DNA from: Paracoccus thiocyanatus
Lineage (GTDB): Bacteria; Pseudomonadota; Alphaproteobacteria; Rhodobacterales; Rhodobacteraceae
Reading direction: 5' to 3'
NCBI RefSeq assembly: GCF_900156255.1
Contig: NZ_FTMK01000003.1
Span: 186,001-250,000, forward strand
Length of the DNA stretch: 64,000 bases
The position numbers and the translations under genes are program-made. The notes beneath the pieces are model-generated. The model was not told the origin of the DNA. It searched no databases and saw only the letters and a list, made by a program, of their open reading frames with translations. Shown piece after piece: positions 1 to 9,278 of the stretch. Within the stretch, counting starts at the first letter, position 1. Every line of letters begins with the position of its first letter.

Positions 1-1030
1 GGCGCTGGGCCACGAACGGCACGCGACCGGCGCCGAGGCGCTGGCCGCCTGGCTGGCCGGCTATGAGCTTTGGGCGCATCTGAGCGAGATCGAGCCCGGC
101 CACCTGCACGACCGCGGCTTTCACCCGACGGCGGTGATGGGCACGCTGGCCTGTGCGGCGGCCGCGGCCCGGCTCTTGGGGCTGGATGTCGGACAGACCC
201 GCCACGCCCTGGCGATCGCCGCCTCGCTTGCGGCGGGGCTGGTGGCGAATTTCGGCTCGATGACCAAGTCGCTGCATGCCGGGCGGACGGCGCAATCGGG
301 CATCCATGCCGCGCGCCTGGCGAGCGCCGGCTATACCGGCAGCGCCGATGTGTTCGAACACCGCACCGGCTTTCTGCGCGCCTTTTCGCCATCGGGCGCG
401 CCGGACCTGGACCCGGCCGGCTTTCGGATCGGCGAGGTGTCGCTGGCCGAAAGGTTCGGGGTCAATGTCAAGCGCTACCCGACCTGCTATGCCACCCATC
501 GCGCGCTGGATGCGATGCTGGACCTGGTCGGGGAACACGACCTGACGCCGGAAAAGATCGCGGCGATCCATGTCCATACCGGGGCCACGCAAAAGCTGAT
601 GCTGCGCAACAGCCGGCCGCAGACCGGGCTGGCGGCCAAGTTCTCGATGGAGTTCGCCATGGCGGGGGCGGTCGTGCAGCGCCGGCTGAGCCTGGACGAG
701 CTGACCGACGGCTTCGTGCAGCGCGCCGATGTCCAGGCGCTGCTGGAACGGGTCGAGGTCACGGCCAGCGAGGACAAGGCCGGCGGCGACCTGCCGAATG
801 CGCCCTTCGACCTGGTCTGGGTCGACACCACCGATGGCCGCGTCCTGCGCCACGAGCCGGTCGAACATGCGCGCGGTAGCTGGCAATTGCCGCTGGAGCG
901 GGCGGAAATCCGGGCCAAGTTCCTGGACTGCGCCAGCCGGAAACTGTCGCAGCCGCGCGCGGCGCAGCTTTTCGATACGCTTTGGGCGCTGGAAAACATC
1001 GGCGATCTGCGTGAGATAGCATTGATATGA
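1..1030 (+). CDS. MmgE/PrpD family protein, 5' end outside window
   Basis: The reading frame is open from base 2, so the start lies to the left of the window; about 342 C-terminal residues are present. The sequence matches the MmgE/PrpD fold (2-methylcitrate dehydratase, cis-aconitate decarboxylase, iminodisuccinate epimerase): an early DRGFHPTA stretch, an Ala-rich helical region, then the C-terminal lid domain. The family acts on polycarboxylic acids in the cytoplasm, but the substrate cannot be read from sequence. It ends just before an MBL hydrolase and is distantly similar to a full-length paralogue at 5165-6535 in the same gene run. Confidence 0.85.
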   Translation, partial: ALGHERHATGAEALAAWLAGYELWAHLSEIEPGHLHDRGFHPTAVMGTLACAAAAARLLGLDVGQTRHALAIAASLAAGLVANFGSMTKSLHAGRTAQSGIHAARLASAGYTGSADVFEHRTGFLRAFSPSGAPDLDPAGFRIGEVSLAERFGVNVKRYPTCYATHRALDAMLDLVGEHDLTPEKIAAIHVHTGATQKLMLRNSRPQTGLAAKFSMEFAMAGAVVQRRLSLDELTDGFVQRADVQALLERVEVTASEDKAGGDLPNAPFDLVWVDTTDGRVLRHEPVEHARGSWQLPLERAEIRAKFLDCASRKLSQPRAAQLFDTLWALENIGDLREIALI

Positions 1031-1092
1031 TTTCGACACCCCGGCGCATCGGGCGGCGGGGGTTTCCTTTGGGTAAAGATGTGAAGGCCAAG

Positions 1093-1983
1093 ATGAACGA
1101 CCTGCCGACAAGACAGATCCCCGGCGTCTACCATCGTCGCTTCGGCGACGTGCTGGTGACGGCCTTGTCCGACGGCTTTGTCGAGATGGGCTATGACATC
1201 TTCCGCGAGTTTTCCCGCGACGAGGTGGACCGGATGATGGCGCGCGATCACCGCATCTCGCCGCCGCGCATCTCGGTCAATTGCTTCTTGCTGCGCGGCC
1301 CGATGGGGCGGGTGCTGATCGACACCGGCTCGCAGGACAATTTCGGCCCCACGGCGGGCAAGCTGTTTGAAAACCTGGCCGCGGCGGGGATCGACCCGGC
1401 CAGCATCGAGCATGTGCTGCTGACCCATTGCCACCCGGACCATTCCGCCGGGCTGACCGACGGCCAGGACGGCCGGCGCCTGTTTCCCAATGCGCGGCTG
1501 ATCGTGAACCGCAAGGAAATCGCGCATTGGTTTTCCGACGAGGAACGCGACCGCGCGGATGAGCGCAAGCGTCTGCGCTATTTCGACTGGACGCGCCAGC
1601 AGGTCGGCCCCTATCGCGACGCGGGCCTGCTGCGCGAGGCCGAGGATGGCGAAGAGGTGCTGCCGGGCATCACCCTGGTGGAATGCGCCGGCCACACGCC
1701 CGGCCATTCCACCTGGGCGATCCGCTCGCAGGGGCGGCAGATGATCGTCTGGGGCGACCTGGCCCATGTGCCCGAGGTGCAGGTGGCGCGGCCCGGCGTC
1801 TCGATGAGCTTTGATCACGACCCCGACCTGGCGGCGCAGAACCGGATCGCGCTTTTGCAGCGCATCCATGACGAGGATATGCTGGTCGCGGGGATGCATA
1901 TCCATTTTCCCGGCTTCGGGTGGCTTTTGCGCGATGGCGACGGCTGGCGCGTCGCGACCGAGCAATGGGCCTTTGAGATCTGA
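1093..1983 (+). CDS. MBL-fold metallo-hydrolase
   Basis: A 296-residue metallo-beta-lactamase-fold hydrolase. The metal motif HCHPDH is at residues 112-117, later histidines follow in CAGHTPGHSTW, and an Asp ligand is in WGDLAH; the C-terminal HIHFPGF supplies the last His. I chose the ATG at 1093 because GAAGG sits just upstream and the paralogue at 9275 starts at the equivalent place. An ATG at 1027 overlaps the previous stop and would add 22 residues without homology. The family includes lactonases and thioesterases, so ring opening or ester cleavage is plausible but unproven. The string LVAGMHIHFPGF is shared exactly with the 9275 copy. Confidence 0.85.
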   Translation: MNDLPTRQIPGVYHRRFGDVLVTALSDGFVEMGYDIFREFSRDEVDRMMARDHRISPPRISVNCFLLRGPMGRVLIDTGSQDNFGPTAGKLFENLAAAGIDPASIEHVLLTHCHPDHSAGLTDGQDGRRLFPNARLIVNRKEIAHWFSDEERDRADERKRLRYFDWTRQQVGPYRDAGLLREAEDGEEVLPGITLVECAGHTPGHSTWAIRSQGRQMIVWGDLAHVPEVQVARPGVSMSFDHDPDLAAQNRIALLQRIHDEDMLVAGMHIHFPGFGWLLRDGDGWRVATEQWAFEI

Positions 1984-2001
1984 GCGGAGCGGGAGCAGGA
2001 C

Positions 2002-3033
2002 ATGGCAAGAACCCCCACCATCCGCGAGGTCGCGAAACTGGCGAAAGTGTCGATCGGCACGGTATCGCGGGTCATAAACGAGGCTGCGGACGTGACGCCC
2101 CATATCCGCAAGGCCGTCGAAAGCGCCATCGCGGAACTGGGCTATGTGCCCAATGCCGCGGCGAAATCCATGCGCATGGGACGCAGCCGCACGGTCGGAT
2201 GCATCCTGCGCGAAATCAACATCGCCCAGTTGGGCGGCTTTGTCTCGACGGCGCAGAACGCGTTCATGGAGGCGGGATACGCCCTGATGATCGCCAATTC
2301 CGAAGGGCGCCGCCCGCGCGAGATCGAGCTTTTGCGCAGCTTTTCCTCGGGTCAGGTGGATGGGGTGCTGATGGGTCCCTATACCCCCATCGAGGGCGAG
2401 TTCGAGGAGATCCTGCGCGAATTGCCGGTGCCGCTGGTCATGATCGACCGCGACCAGCCGCTGTGGTGCGACGCGGTCTATACCGACCATGAAGGCGGCA
2501 CCCACCAGGCCACCAGCCACCTGCTGCGCCTTGGCCATCGCCGCATCGCCATCCTGACCGGCCCGCCCCAGTTGCATCCGGGCGGCGCCCGCGTACGCGG
2601 GTTCCTGCGCGCCCATGCCGATATGGGGGTCGAGGCGGCGCCCGAACTGATCGTGGCCGAAAGCTTCCTGCGCGATCACGCCTATCGCGCCACATCCTCG
2701 CTTCTGGGGCTGTCGAAACCGCCCACGGCGATCATCGCCGGCGGCATCGACATGCTTTCGGGCGTGCTGCGCGCCATTCGGACGCGCGGCCTGACCATTC
2801 CCGACGATATTTCCGTGGTCGGCTCGGGTCGGAACGACCTGAGCGACCTGCACCAGCCCCCCATCGGGGTCGTAAGCTGGGATCAGAACGAAGTGGGGGC
2901 AACGGCGGCGTCGCTGCTGCTTGACCTTATCACCCACGGCAAGAGGGAGGAACCGCGCCGTGTCATCATACCGACAAGTTTCAATCCCCAGGGCTCTTGC
3001 ATGCCCCCGCGCCAGGCGGAAAGCCGGGACTGA
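2002..3033 (+). CDS. LacI-family transcriptional regulator
   Basis: A 343-residue repressor. An N-terminal LacI helix-turn-helix (TIREVAKLAKVSIGTVSRV, residues 5-23) and hinge helix (YVPNAAAKSM) are followed by a periplasmic-binding-protein-like effector domain. LacI proteins usually sense a sugar or sugar-derived acid. It lies 18 bases after the MBL gene and just before the OYE-led run, so it probably controls the surrounding catabolic genes. AGGA precedes the ATG. The effector is unknown; the sugar-acid genes at 11.2-15 kb make an aldonic-acid intermediate a reasonable guess. Confidence 0.92.
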   Translation: MARTPTIREVAKLAKVSIGTVSRVINEAADVTPHIRKAVESAIAELGYVPNAAAKSMRMGRSRTVGCILREINIAQLGGFVSTAQNAFMEAGYALMIANSEGRRPREIELLRSFSSGQVDGVLMGPYTPIEGEFEEILRELPVPLVMIDRDQPLWCDAVYTDHEGGTHQATSHLLRLGHRRIAILTGPPQLHPGGARVRGFLRAHADMGVEAAPELIVAESFLRDHAYRATSSLLGLSKPPTAIIAGGIDMLSGVLRAIRTRGLTIPDDISVVGSGRNDLSDLHQPPIGVVSWDQNEVGATAASLLLDLITHGKREEPRRVIIPTSFNPQGSCMPPRQAESRD

Positions 3034-3141
3034 ACGACCCGCCGGCGGTTCCTGAACCCCGGCGCAAGCCGAGATCTGCACAAGCCGAACGCCTTGCGGG
3101 CGCGCGGAACCGGACGGCGCCTTGCCGCCCGGAACGGATGA

Positions 3142-3160
3142 CTGCGTTTGCGTGACGCAG
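3142..3160. promoter_or_regulatory. Candidate operator palindrome before the OYE gene
   Basis: The inverted repeat CTGCGT-N7-ACGCAG lies 20 bases upstream of the ATG at 3181, in the 147-base gap after the lacI-type gene. The position fits an operator for the adjacent regulator, but only one copy was found and the match to LacI consensus sites is loose. It could be chance in GC-rich DNA. The rest of the gap (3034-3141) shows no other feature. Confidence 0.3.
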
Positions 3161-3180
3161 CACTGAATGGAGAGAATGCA

Positions 3181-4371
3181 ATGGCCAGCGAAGTCAGACT
3201 TTTCACCCCTTTCACCCTGCGCGGCGTGACGCTGAAGAATCGCGTCGTCATCTCGCCCATGGGCACCTATTGCGCCGAGAACGGCCGGCTCCAGCCCTTT
3301 CACCACACGCATTATCCGGGCTTTGCCATGGGCGGCGCGGGGCTGGTCATGGTCGAGCAGACTTCGATCACCCGGCGCGGCCGGATCACCAACGGCGATC
3401 TGGGCATGTGGGAGGACGGGCAGATCGAGGGGATGCGCGCCCTGGCCAGCCATGTAAAGGCCTATGGCGCCAAGATCGGCATCCAGTTGAACCACGGCGG
3501 CCGCAAAAGCGCGATGCAGCGGGCATTCCGCGGCAACGGCCCGCTGACCGAACGCGACCTGGCGGCGGGCGAAGAGATCTGGACCCCCATGGCGCCCTCG
3601 GCCCTGCCCTTGGGCGAGGGCTGGCAGATGCCCGAGGAAATCACCCCGGCGCAGCTTGACGGGCTGCGCGACGCCTGGGTGGCGGCGGCACGGCGGGCGG
3701 TGCTGGCCGGGTTCGACCTGATCGAAATCCACATGGCGCATGGCTATCTGCTTCAGAACTTCCTGTCGCCCTTGGCCAATCAGCGCCAGGACGACTATGG
3801 CGGCAGCCTGGAAAACCGGATGCGCTTTCCGCTGGAGGTGGTCCGCGCCGTGCGCGAGGTGGTGCCGCATTCCATGCCGCTTTTCGCCCGCATCTCGGCG
3901 ACCGACTGGATCGAGGGCGGCTGGACCATCGACGACAGCGTCGTGCTGTCGCAGGCGCTGCAAAAGGCCGGGATCGACCTGGTCGATTGCTCGTCGGGCG
4001 GCAACCTGCGCACGGGGGCGACCAATTCCAGCCTGGGCCGCGGGCCGGGCTATCAGGTGCCCTTTGCCGACCGCATCCGCGCCGAGGTGGGCGTGGCCAC
4101 CGCCGCGGTCGGCATGATCCGCACCCCGGAATTTGCCGAGCGGATCTTGCAGGCCGGCCAGGCGGACCTGATCTGCATCGCCCGCCAGGCGCTGTTCGAC
4201 CCGTTCTGGGCGCATCACGCCGCCGAGGCGCTGGGCGTCAACCGGGGCTTTGCCGACTGGACCCCGCAATATGGCTGGTGGCTGGAGAAATGGGCCAAGG
4301 CGCTGGCCGCCAATGGCGAAACGCCGATGGGGCCCGAGGTGTTTCCCCAGGCGGCAAAGGCGGATGCGTGA
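3181..4371 (+). CDS. NADH:flavin oxidoreductase, Old Yellow Enzyme family
   Basis: A 396-residue single-domain FMN TIM barrel (OYE/YqjM type, no C-terminal FeS/FAD domain). An N-terminal LFTPFTLRGVTLKNR is followed by QLNHGGRKS, the catalytic pair His184/His187 in HMAHGYLL, and YGGSLENR. OYE enzymes reduce activated C=C bonds of enones or enoates with NAD(P)H. The ATG at 3181 has GGAGAG eight bases upstream; an in-frame TTG at 3148 is less likely. It heads the long co-directional run and is clearly paralogous to 6532-7728. An unsaturated carbonyl intermediate is inferred, not shown. Confidence 0.88.
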   Translation: MASEVRLFTPFTLRGVTLKNRVVISPMGTYCAENGRLQPFHHTHYPGFAMGGAGLVMVEQTSITRRGRITNGDLGMWEDGQIEGMRALASHVKAYGAKIGIQLNHGGRKSAMQRAFRGNGPLTERDLAAGEEIWTPMAPSALPLGEGWQMPEEITPAQLDGLRDAWVAAARRAVLAGFDLIEIHMAHGYLLQNFLSPLANQRQDDYGGSLENRMRFPLEVVRAVREVVPHSMPLFARISATDWIEGGWTIDDSVVLSQALQKAGIDLVDCSSGGNLRTGATNSSLGRGPGYQVPFADRIRAEVGVATAAVGMIRTPEFAERILQAGQADLICIARQALFDPFWAHHAAEALGVNRGFADWTPQYGWWLEKWAKALAANGETPMGPEVFPQAAKADA

Positions 4372-4372
4372 C

Positions 4373-5134
4373 ATGCCCATCCGCATCTGGCACCAATCCG
4401 TCAACGAACTGACCCGCATCGCGGCCTATAAGCAGGGCATCGAGGACCATGCCGCCCGCTTTCTGGGCGACGAGGCCCAGGTTCACGTCCACGGCCTTGC
4501 CGAGGGCACCTATGGCGAACTCAGCCCCAGCGATGCGCTGGGCAACGCGCATCTTTACCACCGCGTCCTGGGCCCCATCGTCGAACAGGCCGTCGAGGCC
4601 GAGCGCCAGGGCTATGACGCCTTTGTCATGGGGTCCTTCAGCGAACCCTATCTGCGCGAGATGCGCACGGCGGTCGATATCCCCGTGGTCTCGCTGACCG
4701 AGGCGGCGCTGCTGACCGGCTGCGCGCTTGGCACAAGGATCGGGCTGATCTCGAACGCGCCCAACGTCGCCTACATGACCCGGCTTTCGGTGGCCAAGCA
4801 TCACCTTGAGGCGCGGGTCAGCGCCGTCACCTCGCTGGTGCCGGGCATGGACGAATACGCGCTGATCGCGGCGCGCGACGAGCCCGCGGCGCTGATCGAG
4901 GCCTTTACCCGCACCGCCCGCGACCTGATCGCCGACGGCGCCGAGGTGATCGTGCCGGCCGAAGGCGTCATGGCCGAGATCCTGGCCGCCCGCGGCCTGA
5001 CCCGGATCGACCATGCGGTCGTCCTGGATGTCTTTGCCGCCGCCTGGGTGCAGGCGCTGGGGCTGGTGCGGCTGCGGCGCGGGCTTTCCATCACCATCAG
5101 CCGCGCCTGGGCCTATGGCCGGGGCGGCAACTGA
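4373..5134 (+). CDS. Asp/Glu/hydantoin racemase-like protein, catalytic cysteines replaced
   Basis: A 253-residue protein of the Asp/Glu racemase superfamily, closest by eye to hydantoin racemase: IRIWHQSVNELTR, YGELSPSDALGNAH, GYDAFVMGSFSEPYL. In two-base racemases of this fold a Cys is expected in each half. Here the first position reads Ser (about residue 88, GSFSEP) and the second reads Glu (about residue 197, VPAEGVM). It is therefore probably not a standard racemase; isomerase, decarboxylase or lyase chemistry is possible. It starts directly after the OYE stop; an in-frame ATG at 4364 would overlap that gene. Confidence 0.78.
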   Translation: MPIRIWHQSVNELTRIAAYKQGIEDHAARFLGDEAQVHVHGLAEGTYGELSPSDALGNAHLYHRVLGPIVEQAVEAERQGYDAFVMGSFSEPYLREMRTAVDIPVVSLTEAALLTGCALGTRIGLISNAPNVAYMTRLSVAKHHLEARVSAVTSLVPGMDEYALIAARDEPAALIEAFTRTARDLIADGAEVIVPAEGVMAEILAARGLTRIDHAVVLDVFAAAWVQALGLVRLRRGLSITISRAWAYGRGGN

Positions 5135-5164
5135 GAACCGAACACCGGGAGGAGGAACCCGAAC

Positions 5165-6535
5165 ATGGCATCTGCCGGAAAGATGATTGGCGACTATCTG
5201 GGGGATTTCGGTGGGCGCGAGATCGCGCCGCCGGTCCGCGACAAGGCGCTGATGTGCCTGCTGGATACGCTTGGCCTTGCGATCTCGGCCCGCGGCGAGC
5301 CGACGGCGCGGGCGGCCCTGGCCCTGTCCGGGCCGCTGCCCGAAGACAGTCCCGGCAGCGCCGCCGCCTGGATTTCGGGCGCGCGGCTTTCGCCGTCCGA
5401 GGCGGCTTTCACCAATGGCGTCGCCGCGCATGCCCATTTCCAGGACGATACCGACATGCCGTCCTGGACCCATCCCGGCTCGCTGGTGCCGCCCGCGGTG
5501 CTGGCCCTGGCCGAGCGCGAGGGCGCCAGCCTGGAAACCGCCTTGCGCGGCATCGTCGCCGGCTACAGCGTCATCAACTGGCTGGGCCGCGACGAGGTGG
5601 TGGCGCGCCGGCTGATCGCCCGCGGCTTTCGCACCAGCCCCAGTTTCGGGACCATAGCCGCGGCCGCCGGGGCGGCGGTGGTGCTGGGGCTTGACCCGGC
5701 GCAGGCGGCCTCGGCGGTTTCCATCGCCGCCTCGACCACCGGCGGCACGCTGGAGCCGGTGCGGGCGGGCGCCGACGAATGGCGCGTCCAGAACGGCCGG
5801 GCCGCCCAGGGCGGGCTGATCGCGGCGCTCTTGGCGCAGGCCGGCGTGCAGGGCGCCCCCCAGGCGCTGGACGGGCCCAAGGGCTTTCTGGCCACGCTGG
5901 CCGGGATGGATACCCGCCCCGATGTCTGGGAAAGCCCGCCCGATCCCGCCATCATGCTGGAAATCCTGTGCAAGCCCTATGCCACGCTGGGCGACAACAT
6001 GCCGGCGGCCATGGCGGCGCAGAAGCATTTCCAGGATGGCGTCGATCCACAGATGATCGAGGCGGTCGAGGTCACGCTGTGGAAGCCCTTCACCGAATAT
6101 CCCGGCACCAATTACAAGGGCCCGTTCGAGCGGCTGGTGCAATGCCAGGCCAGCACCGCCTTTGCGGTCGCGACCATGCTGACTCAGGGCGACATCACCT
6201 ATGAGATGGGCAACAGCCTGCGCGCCGATCCGGCGATCCTGAACCTCGTCTCGCGCACCACCGTCATCCCTGACGACCCGATAGGCCCGCTGGATGCCAA
6301 GGTGGTGCTGGCGATGAAGGATGGCAGCCGCCGCCAAGCGGTGACGGCGGATGTCCCGCGCGAGCTGATCCTTCTGACCCGTGAACGCGCGCTTGCGGTC
6401 TTTGACGCGCGGCTTGCGGCGGCGGGGGCACGGCCGGGCGCGGCCAGGGCGCTTGGCGAGACGTTGTTTGCCGGCGGCGGTGCCGAGGTGCCGGCGGCCC
6501 AGGCGCTGGCCGGGATCCGGGGGCTTTGGGCATGA
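5165..6535 (+). CDS. MmgE/PrpD family protein
   Basis: A full-length 456-residue MmgE/PrpD protein: an N-terminal helical domain with FTNGVAAHAHFQDDTD (the family's conserved NG..AH..D.DD region, about residues 82-97), a middle region with MPAAMAAQKHF, and the C-terminal lid. GGAGGAGG lies upstream of the ATG. It is separated by 30 bases from the racemase-like gene and overlaps the next OYE gene by ATGA, so it is co-translated. Family members dehydrate, decarboxylate or epimerise polycarboxylates; the true reaction here is unknown. Confidence 0.87.
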   Translation: MASAGKMIGDYLGDFGGREIAPPVRDKALMCLLDTLGLAISARGEPTARAALALSGPLPEDSPGSAAAWISGARLSPSEAAFTNGVAAHAHFQDDTDMPSWTHPGSLVPPAVLALAEREGASLETALRGIVAGYSVINWLGRDEVVARRLIARGFRTSPSFGTIAAAAGAAVVLGLDPAQAASAVSIAASTTGGTLEPVRAGADEWRVQNGRAAQGGLIAALLAQAGVQGAPQALDGPKGFLATLAGMDTRPDVWESPPDPAIMLEILCKPYATLGDNMPAAMAAQKHFQDGVDPQMIEAVEVTLWKPFTEYPGTNYKGPFERLVQCQASTAFAVATMLTQGDITYEMGNSLRADPAILNLVSRTTVIPDDPIGPLDAKVVLAMKDGSRRQAVTADVPRELILLTRERALAVFDARLAAAGARPGAARALGETLFAGGGAEVPAAQALAGIRGLWA

Positions 6536-7728
6536 ACATGGTCCCCCGGTCCGAGATGCCGCTGCTGTTCCGCCCCTGGACGGTGCGCGGCGTGACCTTG
6601 AAGAACCGCATCGTCGTCTCGCCCATGGGCACCTATAGCGCCGAGGACGGCCGGCTGACGCCGTTCCAGTTCGCGCATTACCAGCGCATGGCGATGGGCG
6701 GCGCCGGCCTGGTCATCATGGAGCAGACCTTCGTCACGCGGGCGGGGCGGGTCTCGAACGGCGATCCGGGGCTTTGGGCCGACAGCCATATCGAGCCGAT
6801 GGCGCGGCTGGTCAGCGAGATGAAGCGCTATGGCGCGAAAACCGCCATCCAGATCAGCCATGGCGGCCGCAAGGGCGGCCAGCAGCGCGCGCATGAGGGC
6901 AACGGCCCGATCGGCGAGCGCGATCTGGCCGCCGGAAGCGAGCGGCTATTCCCGATGGGTCCCTCGGCCCTGCCGCTGGCCGAAGGCTGGCTGATGCCCG
7001 TCGCGATGACCGAGGCGCAGATCGAGGGGGTGATCGACGCCTTTGTCGCCGGGGCGCGCCGCGCCATCCTGGCCGGCTTCGACCTGCTGGAGCTGCATCT
7101 GGCGCATGGCTACCTGTTGCAAAGCTTCCTGTCGCCGCTGGCCAACCAGCGCCAGGATCGCTGGGGCGGCAGCCTGGAAAACCGCATGCGCCTGCCGCTG
7201 GCGGTGGTGCGGGCGCTGCGCGGGGTCATGCCGGATTCGATGCCGCTTATCGCCCGGCTTTCGGTGACGGACTGGATCGACGGCGGCTGGACCGAGGACG
7301 ACAGCATCGTGCTGGCGCGCGAATTGCGGGCGGCGGGGGTGGACCTGATCGACTGTTCCTCGGGCGGGAACATGCGGGCGGGGGCCACCAATTCCAACCT
7401 TGCGCGCGGACCGGGCTATCAGGTGGCGCTGTCCGACCGGCTGCGGCGCGAAACCGGGATGCCGACCGCGGCGGTCGGGATGATCCGCAGCGCCGGCCAT
7501 GCCGAGCGGTTGCTGCAAGAGGGCAGGGCGGACCTGATCTGCATCGGTCGCCAGATGCTGTTCAACCCGTTCTGGGTGCGCCACGCCGCCTGGCAGATGG
7601 GCGTCGATCCCGGCTTTGCCGATTGGCCCGAACCCTATGGCTGGTGGCTGGACAAATGGGCGCGCTCGCTTGCCGCGGCCGGAGAGGATCCGCTGGGCCC
7701 CGAGCGTTTCCCGCCGGAGGAGTCGTGA
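6532..7728 (+). CDS. NADH:flavin oxidoreductase, Old Yellow Enzyme family (second copy)
   Basis: A 398-residue FMN TIM-barrel enzyme closely related to the OYE at 3181. It shares RGVTLKNR, the catalytic His189/His192 in HLAHGYLL, WGGSLENRMR, and DLIDCSSGGNMRAGATNSN. The ATG overlaps the upstream stop (ATGA). A TTG six bases upstream is less likely. Two OYEs in one operon suggest two reductive steps or two substrates of differing size. The C-terminus (GFADWPEPYGWWLDKWA) is also conserved between the copies. Confidence 0.88.
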   Translation: MNMVPRSEMPLLFRPWTVRGVTLKNRIVVSPMGTYSAEDGRLTPFQFAHYQRMAMGGAGLVIMEQTFVTRAGRVSNGDPGLWADSHIEPMARLVSEMKRYGAKTAIQISHGGRKGGQQRAHEGNGPIGERDLAAGSERLFPMGPSALPLAEGWLMPVAMTEAQIEGVIDAFVAGARRAILAGFDLLELHLAHGYLLQSFLSPLANQRQDRWGGSLENRMRLPLAVVRALRGVMPDSMPLIARLSVTDWIDGGWTEDDSIVLARELRAAGVDLIDCSSGGNMRAGATNSNLARGPGYQVALSDRLRRETGMPTAAVGMIRSAGHAERLLQEGRADLICIGRQMLFNPFWVRHAAWQMGVDPGFADWPEPYGWWLDKWARSLAAAGEDPLGPERFPPEES

Positions 7729-9278
7729 TGATGAACTGGGGCGAGGAATTCGCGCCTTTGCGGCAACGCCATGGCGAACGCATCGGCATCGTCGACGATG
7801 AAGGCCAGCACCGCATCGCCGAGGTGCTGGACCGGGCGGCCGGCATCGCGGACGAACTGCGCCGCCAGGGGCTGGGACCGGGCGATTTCGTCGCGACGGT
7901 GTTTCACAACTCGGCCCTGGCCGCCGCCGCCAGCTATGGGGTCGCATTGGCGGGCATCACCGAAGTGCCCGCCAATCCCGCGCTAAGCGAGGCGGAACTG
8001 GCGCATGTGCTGGCTTGCAGCACGGCGCGCCTTGCGCTGGTGGACGGGTCGGACCAAAGCTTGCCCGCCATGTCGGTGCGGCTGCTGGACGTGCGCGCCA
8101 TCGCGCCGCGGCCCCTGACCGCGCGGGGCTGGCCGGATGTCGCGCCGGACGCGCCGTCGCGGATCGTCTTCACCAGCGGCACCACCGGCCCCGCCAAGGG
8201 GGCGATCCACAGCCATCGCGGACGCTGGACCGGCGCCTTGATGCTGCGCGCGGCGCTGCCGCTGCTGCCGGACGGCGCGAACCGCATCCTGCTGATGACG
8301 CCGTTTTCGCATGGCAGTTCGCTGCTGACCTTTGCCTTCCTGGCCCACGGGGCCAGCGTGCATCTGCTGCGCGGCGTCGATCCCGAAACGGTGCTGCCGC
8401 TGCTCGCCTCGGGGTCGATTACCGAGATTTTTGCGCCGCCCACCGTGCTGGCAAAGCTGACCGCCGCCGCCGCCGGGCCGGACCATGCCGGGCGGCGCTG
8501 GCCCCTGCGCACCATCCTGACCGGCACGGCGCCGCTGACGCCGCTGATCTATCGGCGCGCGGTCGAATGCTTTGGCCCGATCATCCGCGTCACCTATGGC
8601 AAAAGCGAGATCTTCAACCCGATCACCGTCCTTGATCCGGCCGAGACCGCCGAGGTCTATGCCGAGGGCCAGGCGGCGGGTGAGGGGCTTTGCGTCGGCT
8701 GGCCGGCCAGCGGGGTGCGCATCGCCATCCGCGACGAGACGGGGCGCGCCCTGCCGCCGGGTGAAACCGGCCGCATCCACCTGCTCAGCCCGCATCTGTC
8801 GCAGGGCTACATGACGCTTGACGGCCCGCGCATGCTGGCGCCGGGCGAATATCACGATACCGGCGATCTTGGCCGCATCGACGCGCGCGGGCGGCTGTTC
8901 CTGGTCTCGCGCCAGTCGGACATGATGAAGACCGGCGGCTACAAGGTCTCGCCCGACGAGGTCGAGCGCGCGCTGGCCCCGCATCTGCCGGAAAGCGAGC
9001 TGATCGTGCTGGGCTATCCTTCGGATTACTGGGGCGAAATCGTCACGCTGGTGGCCGCAAGCCCGCCAGCGGACTGGCTGGACCGGCTGGAACCGGCGTT
9101 GAGGGAGCTGACCGGCTACAAGCGGCCGCGGCTTTTCGTCGCGATGGGGGAATTGCCGCGCAACAGCATCGGCAAGATCGCCCGCGCCCAGCTTCGCCGC
9201 TGGATCGGCGCGCATTACGATCTGGTGGAACAGCCGCGGCCGCAACTGCGTCCCCGCCATGCCGGAGCCGAGCAATGA
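7728..9278 (+). CDS. Acyl-CoA synthetase / AMP-dependent ligase
   Basis: A 516-residue class I adenylate-forming enzyme. The P-loop TSGTTGPAKG is at about residue 147, the A5-type motif reads YGKSE rather than the commoner YG-T-E, the hinge motif is HDTGDLGRID, and the C-terminal catalytic Lys is in RNSIGKIAR. It should activate a carboxylic acid to its CoA thioester via acyl-AMP. GGAGG precedes the start; ATGs at 7728 and 7731 are both possible. A CoA ligase in this operon implies that the substrate or an intermediate is a carboxylic acid processed as a CoA ester. The exact acid is unknown. Confidence 0.87.
   Translation: MMNWGEEFAPLRQRHGERIGIVDDEGQHRIAEVLDRAAGIADELRRQGLGPGDFVATVFHNSALAAAASYGVALAGITEVPANPALSEAELAHVLACSTARLALVDGSDQSLPAMSVRLLDVRAIAPRPLTARGWPDVAPDAPSRIVFTSGTTGPAKGAIHSHRGRWTGALMLRAALPLLPDGANRILLMTPFSHGSSLLTFAFLAHGASVHLLRGVDPETVLPLLASGSITEIFAPPTVLAKLTAAAAGPDHAGRRWPLRTILTGTAPLTPLIYRRAVECFGPIIRVTYGKSEIFNPITVLDPAETAEVYAEGQAAGEGLCVGWPASGVRIAIRDETGRALPPGETGRIHLLSPHLSQGYMTLDGPRMLAPGEYHDTGDLGRIDARGRLFLVSRQSDMMKTGGYKVSPDEVERALAPHLPESELIVLGYPSDYWGEIVTLVAASPPADWLDRLEPALRELTGYKRPRLFVAMGELPRNSIGKIARAQLRRWIGAHYDLVEQPRPQLRPRHAGAEQ

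Noticed and set aside
1027-1092. Upstream ATG start for the first MBL gene
   Set aside because: Overlaps the MmgE stop neatly but lacks a ribosome-binding sequence and adds residues not present in the paralogue.
487-4419. A 1310-codon open frame on the minus strand under the OYE/LacI/MBL genes
   Set aside because: The plus strand encodes recognisable proteins throughout; in high-GC DNA with strong third-position bias the antisense frame stays open by chance. Composition (His, Arg, Gln-rich) is typical of a shadow.
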